Source: JBNKZU01 sp050301795
Lineage (GTDB): Bacteria; Pseudomonadota; Gammaproteobacteria; Thiohalomonadales; Thiohalomonadaceae
Direction of reading: 5' to 3'
NCBI GenBank assembly: GCA_050301795.1
Contig: JBNKZU010000010.1
Location: 1 to 28,050 of the forward strand
DNA: 28,050 bases
Below are positions 14,772 to 23,547 of this stretch, in pieces (position 1 is the first letter of the stretch; the number at the start of each line of letters is the position of its first letter). A model generated the notes under the pieces. It did not search any database. It worked only from the letters and a program-made list of their open reading frames with translations, and was not told where the DNA came from. A program made the position numbers and the translations under genes.

Positions 14772-14797
14772 GATTTCCAGGTTTGGAAAAAGTGGGA

Positions 14798-16210
14798 TTA
14801 CTTGTGTACGCCCAGTTTCTCTCTCCAGCCAGGGAAGTACTTATCTGCATCAGCAGGGAATGACTCGAATGCGCGCGCAAACTCTTTATGATCTTTCGCG
14901 TACTCAATTGGGTCTGCTCCAGTACTCCAGCACTCGTATGCCTGACCAAGTGATTTACCACCAGCAGCAGGTGAGTCGATATGACCAAATGAGCCACCAC
15001 CACAGGTGTTGATGATGTTAGCGTGGCCTAGGTTCTCAAAGAAGCCTGGTAGACGCAGTGCGTTCATACCACCTGAGATGATTGGGGTACAAGCCTTCAT
15101 ACCGTACCATTTTTGGTAGAAGTATGGACCCTGGCACTCATCACGCTCAAGCATGTAGGCAAGAACAGTTTCACCTGCATGGCCTTCCATCTTACCGTAG
15201 CCCATGGTGCCGGTGTGGATACCAGAGGCACCCATTAAGCGAGCTAACTTCATGTAGCATAGTGGATCCATGCCCTGAGGTGATTTGTAAGAGGTTACAG
15301 CACCGTGACCTGCGCGATGGAAATGGAGGAAGGTATCAGGGAATGCACGACGACAGGTAGTAACACCTGCTGGGCCGGTTACAAAGCCATCAACCAGGAA
15401 TGCAACATGATCCGCTGAATCGTACTTGGCAAACTCTTCGAGAATGAAGTCACCACGAGCAATCAACTCCTGATGGAAATCGGCAGTGACGTTGGCAGAG
15501 AAGAGCTTGGCTTCGCCGGTCTCTTGCTGTGCACGATCCATTGCCTGAGCAACCAGAGGAATAACCTCTTTCATCTTACAGAAAGGTTGGTTTGCTTGAG
15601 GCTCGTCGTTCTTGATGAAGTCACCACCCAACCAGAAGTCGTAGCACGCCTTGGCAAATGGCTCGGGACGCAGACCCAGTTTCGGCTTGATGATGGTTCC
15701 GGCGATATAACCGCCATCAACCTCTGGACGACCAAGAACGCGCCACAGGTTAGAGATATTGGCTGAAGGACCATCAAAGTGCTTAATCATGCACTCTGGA
15801 ACCAGGAAGTCGAGCATACGCAGACCATCGTGGTCACCCATGCCTTGATTGTTACCCAGAATCAGCGACCACATGTGAGAGATGTTAAAGGTGCCGTCGG
15901 TGATGTTTGGATCAAACAGATCAACCGGGTAGGCGATCTTCATCAGGCCGCCGCCTTTAACTGGATCATCTCCAAATTTGGCCTCATCGATTTCGTATAC
16001 CAGCGCGTCAACGCCACGGGTAAAGTCGTCGGTGGTTGAAACCTCAACGTTGGTACCGGTAGAAGACTCCGCAGCTACGTGTGCAGCGACCTCAAGAAAG
16101 CCGTAGCCTTCTGCTGGAATGAGTTTGTAAGCAACGAGCAAGTGTTTGCCACCAGCGATTAACTCTTCTTCATTCAGTGACAAATCAGCGTAACGACCTG
16201 ATTGATCCAT
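14798..16210 (-). CDS. cbbM: ribulose-1,5-bisphosphate carboxylase/oxygenase, form II
   Basis: Form II RuBisCO is a large-subunit-only enzyme that fixes CO2 in the Calvin cycle and is adapted to high CO2 and low O2. The 470-residue protein is full length. Visible catalytic residues are Glu48 (AAESSTGTN), Lys175 in GTIIKPKLGLRP, the carbamylated Lys200 with Asp202 and Glu203 in GGDFIKNDEP, His298-Arg299 in HFHRAGHGA, loop-6 Lys340 in GYGKMEGHAG and Ser379 in ISGGMNALRLP. All are intact, so it should be active. The ATG at 16210 has AGGAG upstream. No small-subunit gene is nearby, as expected. cbbR is divergent, and cbbQO lies downstream on the same strand but behind a terminator and the cassette array. 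Confidence 0.98.
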   Translation of the reverse strand: MDQSGRYADLSLNEEELIAGGKHLLVAYKLIPAEGYGFLEVAAHVAAESSTGTNVEVSTTDDFTRGVDALVYEIDEAKFGDDPVKGGGLMKIAYPVDLFDPNITDGTFNISHMWSLILGNNQGMGDHDGLRMLDFLVPECMIKHFDGPSANISNLWRVLGRPEVDGGYIAGTIIKPKLGLRPEPFAKACYDFWLGGDFIKNDEPQANQPFCKMKEVIPLVAQAMDRAQQETGEAKLFSANVTADFHQELIARGDFILEEFAKYDSADHVAFLVDGFVTGPAGVTTCRRAFPDTFLHFHRAGHGAVTSYKSPQGMDPLCYMKLARLMGASGIHTGTMGYGKMEGHAGETVLAYMLERDECQGPYFYQKWYGMKACTPIISGGMNALRLPGFFENLGHANIINTCGGGSFGHIDSPAAGGKSLGQAYECWSTGADPIEYAKDHKEFARAFESFPADADKYFPGWREKLGVHK

Positions 16211-16323
16211 AAGATGTACTCCTATATAAGGTTAGTAATAACTAAATTCTGTTATGTGTTGTCAGTAATAAACAAGGCATACACAGACAATCAGCAACAC
16301 AGTGGAGCGCTAATATATCCAGC

Positions 16324-16352
16324 TTCAATCTATAAATAAACTAAAATATAAT
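16324..16352 (+). promoter_or_regulatory. candidate cbbR promoter
   Basis: TTCAAT (16324-16329) and a perfect TATAAT (16347-16352) are 17 bp apart. Transcription would start near 16359, at the edge of the inverted repeat. Confidence 0.45.
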
Positions 16353-16360
16353 GATGACAT

Positions 16361-16380
16361 TCATAAGTAATAGCTTATGA
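16361..16380. promoter_or_regulatory. probable CbbR operator, perfect inverted repeat
   Basis: TCATAAG and CTTATGA pair perfectly over 7 bp around TAATAG. It is a LysR-type interrupted palindrome placed at the expected cbbR transcription start and 27 bp before its ATG. Binding there would fit autorepression together with control of divergent cbbM. Direct binding is inferred. Confidence 0.55.
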
Positions 16381-16407
16381 TATGCAGTAACCAGATTGGA
16401 GAGCGAT

Positions 16408-17325
16408 ATGAATATTACCCTAAGGCAGTTAAAAGTCTTCTCTTCGGTGGCACGCAATCTGAGTTTTACCAAGGCCGCAGATGAGATGCATCTGACACAG
16501 CCTGCGGTTTCGATGCAGGTCAAACAGCTTGAGAGCCAACTTGAAGTAGCGCTTTTTGAACAGTTGGGTAAGAAGATCTTCCTTACCGAGGCGGGTAATG
16601 AGGTCTATCTTTATGCACGACTGATCCATGAAAAGCTTGATGAGATGAAGGCGATCCTTGATGGGATTAAAGGGCTGCATTATGGGAAACTAAGCATTAC
16701 GGTCGCAACCACCGCTAACTACTTTGCACCGCCTTTATTAAGTACCTTCTACCAACGATTCCCAGGTTTGAATATCGTTCTGGATATCACCAATCGCAAG
16801 GCAATCCTAAAGCAGCTTGTTAATAATGAGGTTGATCTCGTGATTATGGGGCAACCCCCTAAAAACATGGAGATAGATCTTGAGGCCGCCCCTTTTATGG
16901 AGAATGAGTTGGTTATTATCGCTCCAGCTAATCATCCGTTGGCAAAGCGAAAAAAGATTCCACCCAAAGCGTTAGAGGCTGAAACCTTTTTGGTACGGGA
17001 GCCAGGATCTGGAACCCGTTATGCGATGGAGCGTTACTTTAAATCACACGAACTCGATATTACGACAGGGATGGAGGTTAGTAGTGATGAAGCGATCAAA
17101 CAGAGTGTGCAGGCCGGGTTGGGGTTGGGTTTTCTTTCGAGTGATGCGGTTCAGACTGAACTAATGCTGGATCGGCTTGCAGTACTCGATATGGAATTTC
17201 CACCGCGTAAACGCTATTGGCATATTGTGCATCGTAAGGGAAAGCGTCTTTCTGCCTTTGCTCAAGCGTTTAAAAATTTCATTATCGAAGAGGCTCCTAA
17301 GATCCTGAACAAGGATGGTATTTAG
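16408..17325 (+). CDS. cbbR: LysR-family transcriptional regulator of the cbb genes
   Basis: CbbR regulators activate Calvin-cycle genes in response to metabolites such as RuBP or NADPH. The 305-residue protein has an N-terminal winged helix-turn-helix (about 1-60; MNITLRQLKVFSSVARNLSF, AADEMHLTQPAVSMQVKQLE) and a two-lobed effector domain (about 90-300, with NEVDLVIMGQPP and VREPGSGTRYAMERYF). A TTG at 16396 is also in frame, but the ATG at 16408 matches the family start and has GGAG 7 nt upstream. Divergent orientation next to cbbM, with shared control DNA between, supports the name. The effector cannot be read from the sequence. Confidence 0.92.
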   Translation: MNITLRQLKVFSSVARNLSFTKAADEMHLTQPAVSMQVKQLESQLEVALFEQLGKKIFLTEAGNEVYLYARLIHEKLDEMKAILDGIKGLHYGKLSITVATTANYFAPPLLSTFYQRFPGLNIVLDITNRKAILKQLVNNEVDLVIMGQPPKNMEIDLEAAPFMENELVIIAPANHPLAKRKKIPPKALEAETFLVREPGSGTRYAMERYFKSHELDITTGMEVSSDEAIKQSVQAGLGLGFLSSDAVQTELMLDRLAVLDMEFPPRKRYWHIVHRKGKRLSAFAQAFKNFIIEEAPKILNKDGI

Positions 17326-17405
17326 AATAACAGTGATATTAAGCAAGGCATTCACTTAAAAGTTTCAATACAATTACTAAAAGCAATAGTTATTAGGGTG
17401 TAGAT

Positions 17406-18842
17406 ATGAGGATGTTTTTAGTCGCTTTAGCCACGGTCTTTGTATTGGCGGGGTGTTCTGAAGAGGAGAGTGGGCCATTACGAAGTGTCGATTTTTCGTA
17501 TACTCAAGCGTCTGCGTATGCGGTGAGTTTTAATAATACCCCCTCTAACCTTCAAAGTAGTGGTCTCACCTATCATTGGGATTTCGGGGATCTCAACTAC
17601 TCAACCGAATCGGCACCAACACATAGTTATGCTGCACCAGGTGACTATACAGTTTCGTTAACAGTCACTGATTCCAAAGGTTCCGTACAGGCCACAAAGA
17701 CGGTTACGGTCTATCCAAATGTCTACTCCTCATCCTTAAAAAGTAACTTCCAAAGTGTCATCGACACCGCATTTGCCTCAAAAACGGATGTTGCTGGAGT
17801 CTCGGTAGCCATCTACAAGGATGGATATCCAACCTGGACCTATGCCAGAGGTAAGGCATCACAAAGCGCGAGTATGACCACCAGCACCCCAAGCTTACTC
17901 TATAGTATTACCAAAACCATGGTGTCTGCTGCGGTGCTTAAACAGATCGAAAATGGTGATTACGCACTCACTGACACCTTGAGCACTGTGCTCAGTGGAC
18001 ATGCTGCGCTGTCAGGCTTTAACAGCCAGCGCATTAATCTTAATGCGACAGTTGAGCAGCTATTAATGCACACATCAGGGATCGCTAACTATAACGATAA
18101 TGGTTCTGGCATCACTAGCTTCGTTACGAACATTGTCACAGGTACAGCGTGGGATCCCGCCGGACTGGTTAATCTTGTTAACACCAATTTTTCTGGTGTC
18201 GGAACTCATCAATACAGCGATACCAACTATGTACTACTGGGCATGATTGTTGAGCATCATGCAACCGGTAATCTTGCGCAAATTCTCGATACACTCTTTT
18301 TCTCGTCATTGGGGATTGATGGTGCGCTACTTCCACAGGAGTCAATCCCTTCAAACCTTGCGCAGCCCTATGATGATCTATCGGTTAGAGGAGGATCAGC
18401 GGTTTTTGGAAATTTGGCATCGGCTGACCAGTTCTTTATGACGGGAATGAGTGCCTCCACTTGGGCTGCTGCTGGGATGGCCATGACTGCAGGTGATGTT
18501 GCCAAATGGGGGTATGAGTTATACAGCAATAACGGCAGTGCGATCGCTCCTGCGACTCGTACCCAGCTACTAGCATCACCGACACCGGCAAGTAGTAACT
18601 ATGGTTATGGTGTTGCTCTTGAGTCGATGAATATCAATACCATACAAAAGGATACCTATGGGCATGGAGGTGGCGGTCCTGGCTATCTGAGCCGCGTCTA
18701 TTACAGCCCTGATTATGATGTCTCTGTTGTGCTATTGCTCAATAGCAATAACTCAACCAACAACAGTGCGATCGATGGCTTTTTGGGTAGTGATTTTAAT
18801 CTGATTGGGGCGGCGCTTATTGAAGCGTTAGCTAATGGTTAG
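17406..18842 (+). CDS. lipoprotein with PKD domain and serine beta-lactamase-like hydrolase domain
   Basis: The 478-residue protein begins with a lipoprotein signal (LAGC, Cys17). A PKD-like Ig fold follows (about 28-103, with YHWDFGD and HSYAAPGDYTVSLTVTD), then a class C beta-lactamase/D-Ala-D-Ala peptidase fold (about 110-475). Active-site motifs are SITK (Ser167, Lys170), YSDTNY (Tyr270) and HGGGGPGY (His420). Such proteins are penicillin-binding-like esterases or peptidases; the substrate is unknown, and resistance to beta-lactams should not be assumed. The ATG at 17406 has AGGGTG upstream. It starts 80 bp after cbbR on the same strand, with no terminator between, but a functional link to CO2 fixation is not evident. 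Its end overlaps pdxA convergently by 11 bp. Confidence 0.88.
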   Translation: MRMFLVALATVFVLAGCSEEESGPLRSVDFSYTQASAYAVSFNNTPSNLQSSGLTYHWDFGDLNYSTESAPTHSYAAPGDYTVSLTVTDSKGSVQATKTVTVYPNVYSSSLKSNFQSVIDTAFASKTDVAGVSVAIYKDGYPTWTYARGKASQSASMTTSTPSLLYSITKTMVSAAVLKQIENGDYALTDTLSTVLSGHAALSGFNSQRINLNATVEQLLMHTSGIANYNDNGSGITSFVTNIVTGTAWDPAGLVNLVNTNFSGVGTHQYSDTNYVLLGMIVEHHATGNLAQILDTLFFSSLGIDGALLPQESIPSNLAQPYDDLSVRGGSAVFGNLASADQFFMTGMSASTWAAAGMAMTAGDVAKWGYELYSNNGSAIAPATRTQLLASPTPASSNYGYGVALESMNINTIQKDTYGHGGGGPGYLSRVYYSPDYDVSVVLLLNSNNSTNNSAIDGFLGSDFNLIGAALIEALANG

Positions 18843-19824
18843 ACTGGGTAGTCATCCGTATCGCTGATCGGATAGCGGCTATCAGACTTTCAATATTGGC
18901 CTTGCCTGTGCCTGCAAGATCTAATGCTGTCCCATGATCGACAGAGGTGCGTACAAAGGGTAATCCCAGAGTAATATTGACCGCATTTCCGAAACCAAGG
19001 TGTTTTAGGGTCGGTAGCCCCTGATCATGATACATCGCAAGAATAGCATCAGCCTTGCTGATCATTGACGGTGTAAAGGCAGTATCTGCCGGTACCGGGC
19101 CGCTAAGGTTCAGCCCCGCCTCTTTGAGTGATAACAATACAGGGGTGATCACCTTGATCTCCTCCATACCCAGGTAGCCACCTTCACCTGCATGAGGGTT
19201 TAAACCACACACCAGAATATGGGGGTTCTCAATGCGGTACTGGTGGCGTAGCGTATGATCAATAATCGAAATGATCTGAATCAATGAGTGTGGCGTAATT
19301 GCGGCAGAAACATCGGTGAGGGGTAAATGGGTTGTCGCAAGCGGTACTCGTAACTCATGCTGGGGATTCTCCTTGGTTGGATAGGCGGTCGATAGCATCA
19401 TCACCACTTTTTCGACGCCGCTACGCTTGGCAAGAAACTCGGTATGTCCGGTAAAGTCGATTCCAGCACGATTGATAACACCTTTATGGACAGGTCCGGT
19501 AACCAGAGCCGAATAGGTATTATTCAGACAGCCATTCACTCCCTGACGCAGTGTTTCTAAGACATACTCACTGTTTTCGCTGTCCAACTCACCAGCAGTC
19601 ACCGGTTTGTGTAGTGCTACTGGGGCGACACGAATACCCTGTTTAGGAGGCATAGCGGCATCAGCGGGGTAGATTTGAAGCGGCAGTCCAAGCTGCTTAG
19701 CGCGTTGTTGTAATAGATCTGGGTCGGCAATCGCAACTAAATCGAACTGATGACCCTGAACCAGTTTAATGATGAGGTCAGGGCCGATTCCCGCAGGTTC
19801 GCCCGGAGTATATGCAAGTGCCAT
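18832..19824 (-). CDS. pdxA: 4-hydroxythreonine-4-phosphate dehydrogenase
   Basis: PdxA oxidises 4-phosphohydroxy-L-threonine in the DXP-dependent pyridoxal phosphate pathway; the product condenses with DXP through PdxJ. The 330-residue length is normal. TPGEPAGIGPDL lies at 6-17, and the metal-binding histidines are His166 (ATTHLPL), His211 (NPHAGEGG) and His266 (MYHDQGLP), the same numbers as in E. coli. VTGPVHKGVIN and TGHTEFLA (with Thr125, His127) bind phosphate. It starts 2 bp after surA, the conserved surA-pdxA arrangement, and its ribosome site lies within the end of surA. ksgA/apaGH, which often follow in relatives, are not here. Confidence 0.96.
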   Translation of the reverse strand: MALAYTPGEPAGIGPDLIIKLVQGHQFDLVAIADPDLLQQRAKQLGLPLQIYPADAAMPPKQGIRVAPVALHKPVTAGELDSENSEYVLETLRQGVNGCLNNTYSALVTGPVHKGVINRAGIDFTGHTEFLAKRSGVEKVVMMLSTAYPTKENPQHELRVPLATTHLPLTDVSAAITPHSLIQIISIIDHTLRHQYRIENPHILVCGLNPHAGEGGYLGMEEIKVITPVLLSLKEAGLNLSGPVPADTAFTPSMISKADAILAMYHDQGLPTLKHLGFGNAVNITLGLPFVRTSVDHGTALDLAGTGKANIESLIAAIRSAIRMTTQSNH

Positions 19825-19826
19825 AA

Positions 19827-21092
19827 CTATCGGATCTCGACGTAGGCTTCGTCACGAATTCGTCTAATCCAGTTTTGATGAGCCTCATCTATCTTCTGTT
19901 CGCGTAATGCATTCATGGCCTGGTTACGTTCGAGCAGTGCTGTTTGATCCTTTTCACGCCAACCAAGTAGTTGTACTAAATGCCATCCAAAGGCGCTTTT
20001 AAATGGTTTGCTAATCTCATTAATTTTAAGTTGATTTAGCATTGCTTTAAATTCAGGCACATAGATCTCGGGATCGTTCCACCCAAGTTCTCCGCCTTTT
20101 GCCGCAGATCCAGGATCAGCAGAGAATGCACTTGCCAAGTGTCCAAAGTCGCCACCATCAAGAATGCGCGTCCTCAGTATGTCGAGCTGTTTTTTAGCCT
20201 CTTGATCACTGATCTTATTATTGGTGCGAATAAGAATGTGTCGGGCATTAACCTGCTTAACCAAGGCCGGTGCCTTGCCTCGTTTGTCATCAAGTTTTAG
20301 TAGATGAAAACCACTACTGCTACGTAACGGCATTGAAACATCACCGACCTTCATCGGTTTTACGACATCAAGAAAAAGTGTGGGTAAAAAGTTGGTCTTT
20401 CTCCAGCCGAGATCGCCCCCTTTTAATGCCTGCTGTCCATCAGAGAATGAGATTGCCATCTCTTTAAAATCTGCCCCCGATCTGATCTTTTGATAAACCT
20501 CCATGGCCTTTTGTTTGGCTTTATCGACAACATCAGGTGTTGCGGCTTCCGGGATTGTTATCAGAATATGAGAGAGCTTGTATTCAGTATCCGCATCGTT
20601 GTTTGCACTGGTTAAAAGGAATTCATCGATCTCTTTCGGAGTAACATTAATGGTCTCATCAACCTCTTTCACCTTAAGACGACTAATAAGGTACTCGTTG
20701 GCAATCTGTTTTCTGAACTGATTGTAGTCAAGCCCCTCCTTTTCCAGTGCCTTACGAAATTCGAAGAGTGAGACCTTGTTTTTAGCAGCGATATCAGCAA
20801 TCACTTCGTTCAGCTTTTCTTCTGAGATGCGGATCCCGCGTAGCTTTGCGCGTTCAAGCTGGATGGTCTCGATAATAACGCGCTCAAGAACCTGGCGTTC
20901 GATGATCAACATGCTTGGGAGTTTACGCGCACCGCTTTGACGAAGTTGAGAGATCGTCTGTTCCACGCGATCATTTAACTCCTGCCGGGTGATGATTTCA
21001 TCGTCAACGACTGCTGCGATACTGTTAATTTCGGTAACGGCAGCAGTAGCGATTTGTGAAAACAGCAGAAGAGTGACCAGTAAAAATCTCAT
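19827..21092 (-). CDS. surA: periplasmic chaperone and peptidyl-prolyl isomerase SurA
   Basis: SurA escorts unfolded outer-membrane proteins, including LptD, through the periplasm to the BAM complex. The 421-residue protein has a cleavable signal (1-18, ending ATAA), a SurA N-terminal helical domain (about 19-165), two parvulin PpiC domains (about 171-272 and 284-385, each with a GGDLGW or GGELGW motif and a SGFHLLKL or FGWHLVQL end) and a C-terminal helix. The architecture is complete. It lies 93 bp after lptD and 2 bp before pdxA in one minus-strand unit. GGAACC precedes the ATG. Confidence 0.96.
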   Translation of the reverse strand: MRFLLVTLLLFSQIATAAVTEINSIAAVVDDEIITRQELNDRVEQTISQLRQSGARKLPSMLIIERQVLERVIIETIQLERAKLRGIRISEEKLNEVIADIAAKNKVSLFEFRKALEKEGLDYNQFRKQIANEYLISRLKVKEVDETINVTPKEIDEFLLTSANNDADTEYKLSHILITIPEAATPDVVDKAKQKAMEVYQKIRSGADFKEMAISFSDGQQALKGGDLGWRKTNFLPTLFLDVVKPMKVGDVSMPLRSSSGFHLLKLDDKRGKAPALVKQVNARHILIRTNNKISDQEAKKQLDILRTRILDGGDFGHLASAFSADPGSAAKGGELGWNDPEIYVPEFKAMLNQLKINEISKPFKSAFGWHLVQLLGWREKDQTALLERNQAMNALREQKIDEAHQNWIRRIRDEAYVEIR

Positions 21093-21185
21093 TATAGGTT
21101 CCAGTTATGATGGTTATGCCCTCTGTTCGGGCGACGATATTAAACACGCAAGGATAACACTCTATTCTCTGTCGCGCAGTTGCAA

Positions 21186-23342
21186 TCAATCCAGATTGAG
21201 TGACTGTTCCAAGGTATCGCCAAGTCGTGCCAAGCCTTTAAGCTCGATCATGGCGGAGTAGCGTCTTTCTGTGTCCATGGTGTCACTTTTCCATTCATCT
21301 TCTGCAACCAGACGCAACGCCCAGCAACAGCTACGGTATTCAAATCCCGCAATCACCGACTCATTGCGACGGTTTTCTAGATCCCTGACCCAACGCCCAA
21401 TCCCCTGCCATTGCGCTGATAGATTCCAGTTCACAATCACATCGCTCTGTTTGAGTTTGAGTGAGCGATTATTCCTCAGGCTCAACGAAAGGGTGTTGTT
21501 ATTGCGATTCAGGGATAATTGACCCAAAGAGTTATCAATCGTTCCATCACTTTTAAATGCCGCGTGAGTTCGCAATGAGAAATCGGGCAATGGACGGTAA
21601 ATAAGCTCAGTGAGCAGGTTGCTGTAGCTTGAGCTATCCCAAGAGGATGTGCCAAGAAGCTGGGGTTGCTTTAGAGGGATAATCTTGCCGGCTCGCATCT
21701 CCAGCCAGGGTCTGGCACTGTTGCTATCGTAGCTTTTATGGCTAAGAGCCAGCGTGATTTGGTGGGCATCGCTTTGGCGATCTGCACCACTGTAACGATT
21801 GGTCGCGAAAAGCTGTTGCCACTGATTTTCAATCTCTGCACTGTAGAATGTCGGCAGAAGAGTTTGATCCTCATACGGGACATAGAGCCAGAAAAACTCA
21901 GGCTCCAGGGTTTGAAGCGACTCTCCGTTTTGATCGGTTGAATAGTTATCAAAATAGAGACCTCCGTGGAGCGAGGCGATTGGAAGGGTTCGGCTCTGAT
22001 CTCCGCTGCTAAGAGCGTACTGGGTGCTTCTTACTCCTAACTCAGGTTTTATAAAGCCAAAACTCCACCTTTGAGAATAGTTGATATAGGGGTAGACATC
22101 GTTACGATTACCTTCGGTTTTCCCTGCCTGATTGTGAACAAAGCGACTCCACTCACCCGATAAACCGTAGTTGACGTTGTTGGTTGATATTGGCTTCCAA
22201 TGATAGACAATAGAGGGCAGTTGACGATAAGGGACAGTTGTTGAGAGTGACTGATACTGAAGCGTTGTCATTCGAACCGCGTAGTCAGGCGCATTGTATC
22301 CAATCGCAATTTGCTGTTTTAGCAAGGTGGCGCTGTTGGCGTAGTCATCAACTCCAATCTCATTAAGATAGTTGTTATCAGTGACATTGGTATAGTCACT
22401 CTCAATCGACCACCCATTGTTGTAATAAGCGTAATCAATGGCGATGTCTCCACGGCTATCGGAAAAAAGCTTGTCATTATTGAGATAGCCGAGTTCAACT
22501 GTGCCCTCGCTACGTCTATCCAGGTAACGATATTCGACATCGATCATACCGCCGCGATTCTGGATGATACGCGGTGTTATGGTGGCATCCATATTCGGTG
22601 CGATATTCCAATACCACGGAATCATCAGGTCACTTCCATCACGATCACTACTGCTGTATGACGGGGGCAGCAAACCAGTTTTGCGGCCTTCAAGCGGGAA
22701 ATTGATATAGGGCAGGTAAAAAACCGGGATCTCTTTGACGTTCAGCGTCAAATTCCACGCTTCACCCGTGTTGGTGCCATTATCAAGGTTTATCTCTTCA
22801 GCGTTAATCGACCAGTCGGGGCTAGTACGGTTGCATGTGGTATAGCTCACCTCGTTCAGGTTTAGTTGGTGATCGCCTTTAATCGATACAGTTTGAGCGC
22901 TACCGTGAGCAGCATGATTGATAATGTCAAAACGGGTGTTATTAAATTGTCCGCCCTCGTTATCGAGTTGGTAGTCGGCAGAGTCTCCTTCAAGAATAAG
23001 GCTATCAGTATAGAGTGTGACGCCTTGTCCGAGATTCATACGATTATCAGCACGGCTGATTGTCGCTTCACCACTTTCAATAACCCGCCCTTGATAGACG
23101 ATGACGACATCCCCACTAAAGGAGGCGTTATCAACGCCTTGTGCGTTGGCCATATTTGCGCTGATGTTAATTCCTTTGGAATTGGTGTCGGCTTGTTTGG
23201 ATGGTGATGCGATCAGTTGATCGCCAGCGCATTCAGGAAAGATAGTTTTCTCTTCAGCATTGAGATTCGTCACGAATAGCGGTGATATCAGTAGTGCTGT
23301 CGTAAAAAAAGATCGAAAATGTATGCGTATAATTGGTTTCAA
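21186..23342 (-). CDS. lptD: LPS-assembly protein LptD
   Basis: LptD is the outer-membrane barrel that with LptE inserts lipopolysaccharide into the outer leaflet. The 718-residue protein has a signal sequence (1-29), an N-terminal LptA-like beta-jellyroll (about 50-185) and a long barrel (about 200-718). The four cysteines that form the essential disulfides are present: Cys38 (FPECAGD), Cys170 (YTTCNRTSPDW) and Cys672-Cys673 (YRSCCWALRLV). The start is a TTG at 23342 with no strong Shine-Dalgarno; there is no ATG in frame nearby, so the start is moderately sure. It is the first gene of lptD-surA-pdxA, a widespread gammaproteobacterial order. Confidence 0.95.
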   Translation of the reverse strand: MKPIIRIHFRSFFTTALLISPLFVTNLNAEEKTIFPECAGDQLIASPSKQADTNSKGINISANMANAQGVDNASFSGDVVIVYQGRVIESGEATISRADNRMNLGQGVTLYTDSLILEGDSADYQLDNEGGQFNNTRFDIINHAAHGSAQTVSIKGDHQLNLNEVSYTTCNRTSPDWSINAEEINLDNGTNTGEAWNLTLNVKEIPVFYLPYINFPLEGRKTGLLPPSYSSSDRDGSDLMIPWYWNIAPNMDATITPRIIQNRGGMIDVEYRYLDRRSEGTVELGYLNNDKLFSDSRGDIAIDYAYYNNGWSIESDYTNVTDNNYLNEIGVDDYANSATLLKQQIAIGYNAPDYAVRMTTLQYQSLSTTVPYRQLPSIVYHWKPISTNNVNYGLSGEWSRFVHNQAGKTEGNRNDVYPYINYSQRWSFGFIKPELGVRSTQYALSSGDQSRTLPIASLHGGLYFDNYSTDQNGESLQTLEPEFFWLYVPYEDQTLLPTFYSAEIENQWQQLFATNRYSGADRQSDAHQITLALSHKSYDSNSARPWLEMRAGKIIPLKQPQLLGTSSWDSSSYSNLLTELIYRPLPDFSLRTHAAFKSDGTIDNSLGQLSLNRNNNTLSLSLRNNRSLKLKQSDVIVNWNLSAQWQGIGRWVRDLENRRNESVIAGFEYRSCCWALRLVAEDEWKSDTMDTERRYSAMIELKGLARLGDTLEQSLNLD

Positions 23343-23547
23343 TGGGTTAGCTGTTCCGTTGAGTTCTAGGTATTCTATTGCAGGTTGGGTATTGCTTCAT
23401 CCCATTTAAACGATAGTTTGGAATAATTATCAAAGCCCTGAAGAGATAATCGATGGGCTATCCGGGGTGCCACATCGTAAATTTTGAATAGGGGTGTGCC
23501 TCAAAATCGGCAATTTTCATTGCTTTAACAGGAATATAGTTCAGTTG

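Larger units (their letters stand above)
14428..14797. other. 370-bp region between cassette array and cbbM
   Basis: It contains, in minus-strand order, the cbbM terminator (14771-14743), an AT-rich stretch, a sigma-70-like promoter (14599-14571), a 26-codon leader ORF (14530-14450) and the first cassette core (14442-14436). An 11-bp direct repeat GACTTATGACG occurs at 14472-14482 and 14497-14507 inside the leader ORF. No integrase fragment is recognisable. Confidence 0.7.
16211..16407. promoter_or_regulatory. cbbM-cbbR divergent control region
   Basis: This AT-rich gap of about 200 bp should carry the CbbR sites. The cbbM leader contains TTAGT-AATA-ACTAA (16232-16245). The octamer AGTAATAA occurs at 16234-16241 and 16264-16271, and AGTAATA also sits in the centre of the inverted repeat at 16361-16380. 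No strong cbbM -35/-10 pair is visible, which fits a promoter needing activator. Confidence 0.6.

Noticed and set aside
14428..14797. Possible integrase remnant before the first cassette
   Set aside because: Neither strand shows tyrosine-recombinase motifs; only a 26-codon ORF with a basic peptide is present.
14641..16039. Several open frames antisense to cbbM (60-125 codons)
   Set aside because: They are shadows of the conserved RuBisCO reading frame and have no ribosome sites.
17406..18842. Antibiotic-resistance beta-lactamase
   Set aside because: The fold and motifs are shared with many esterases and peptidases. The PKD domain, lipoprotein anchor and chromosomal context give no support for drug resistance.
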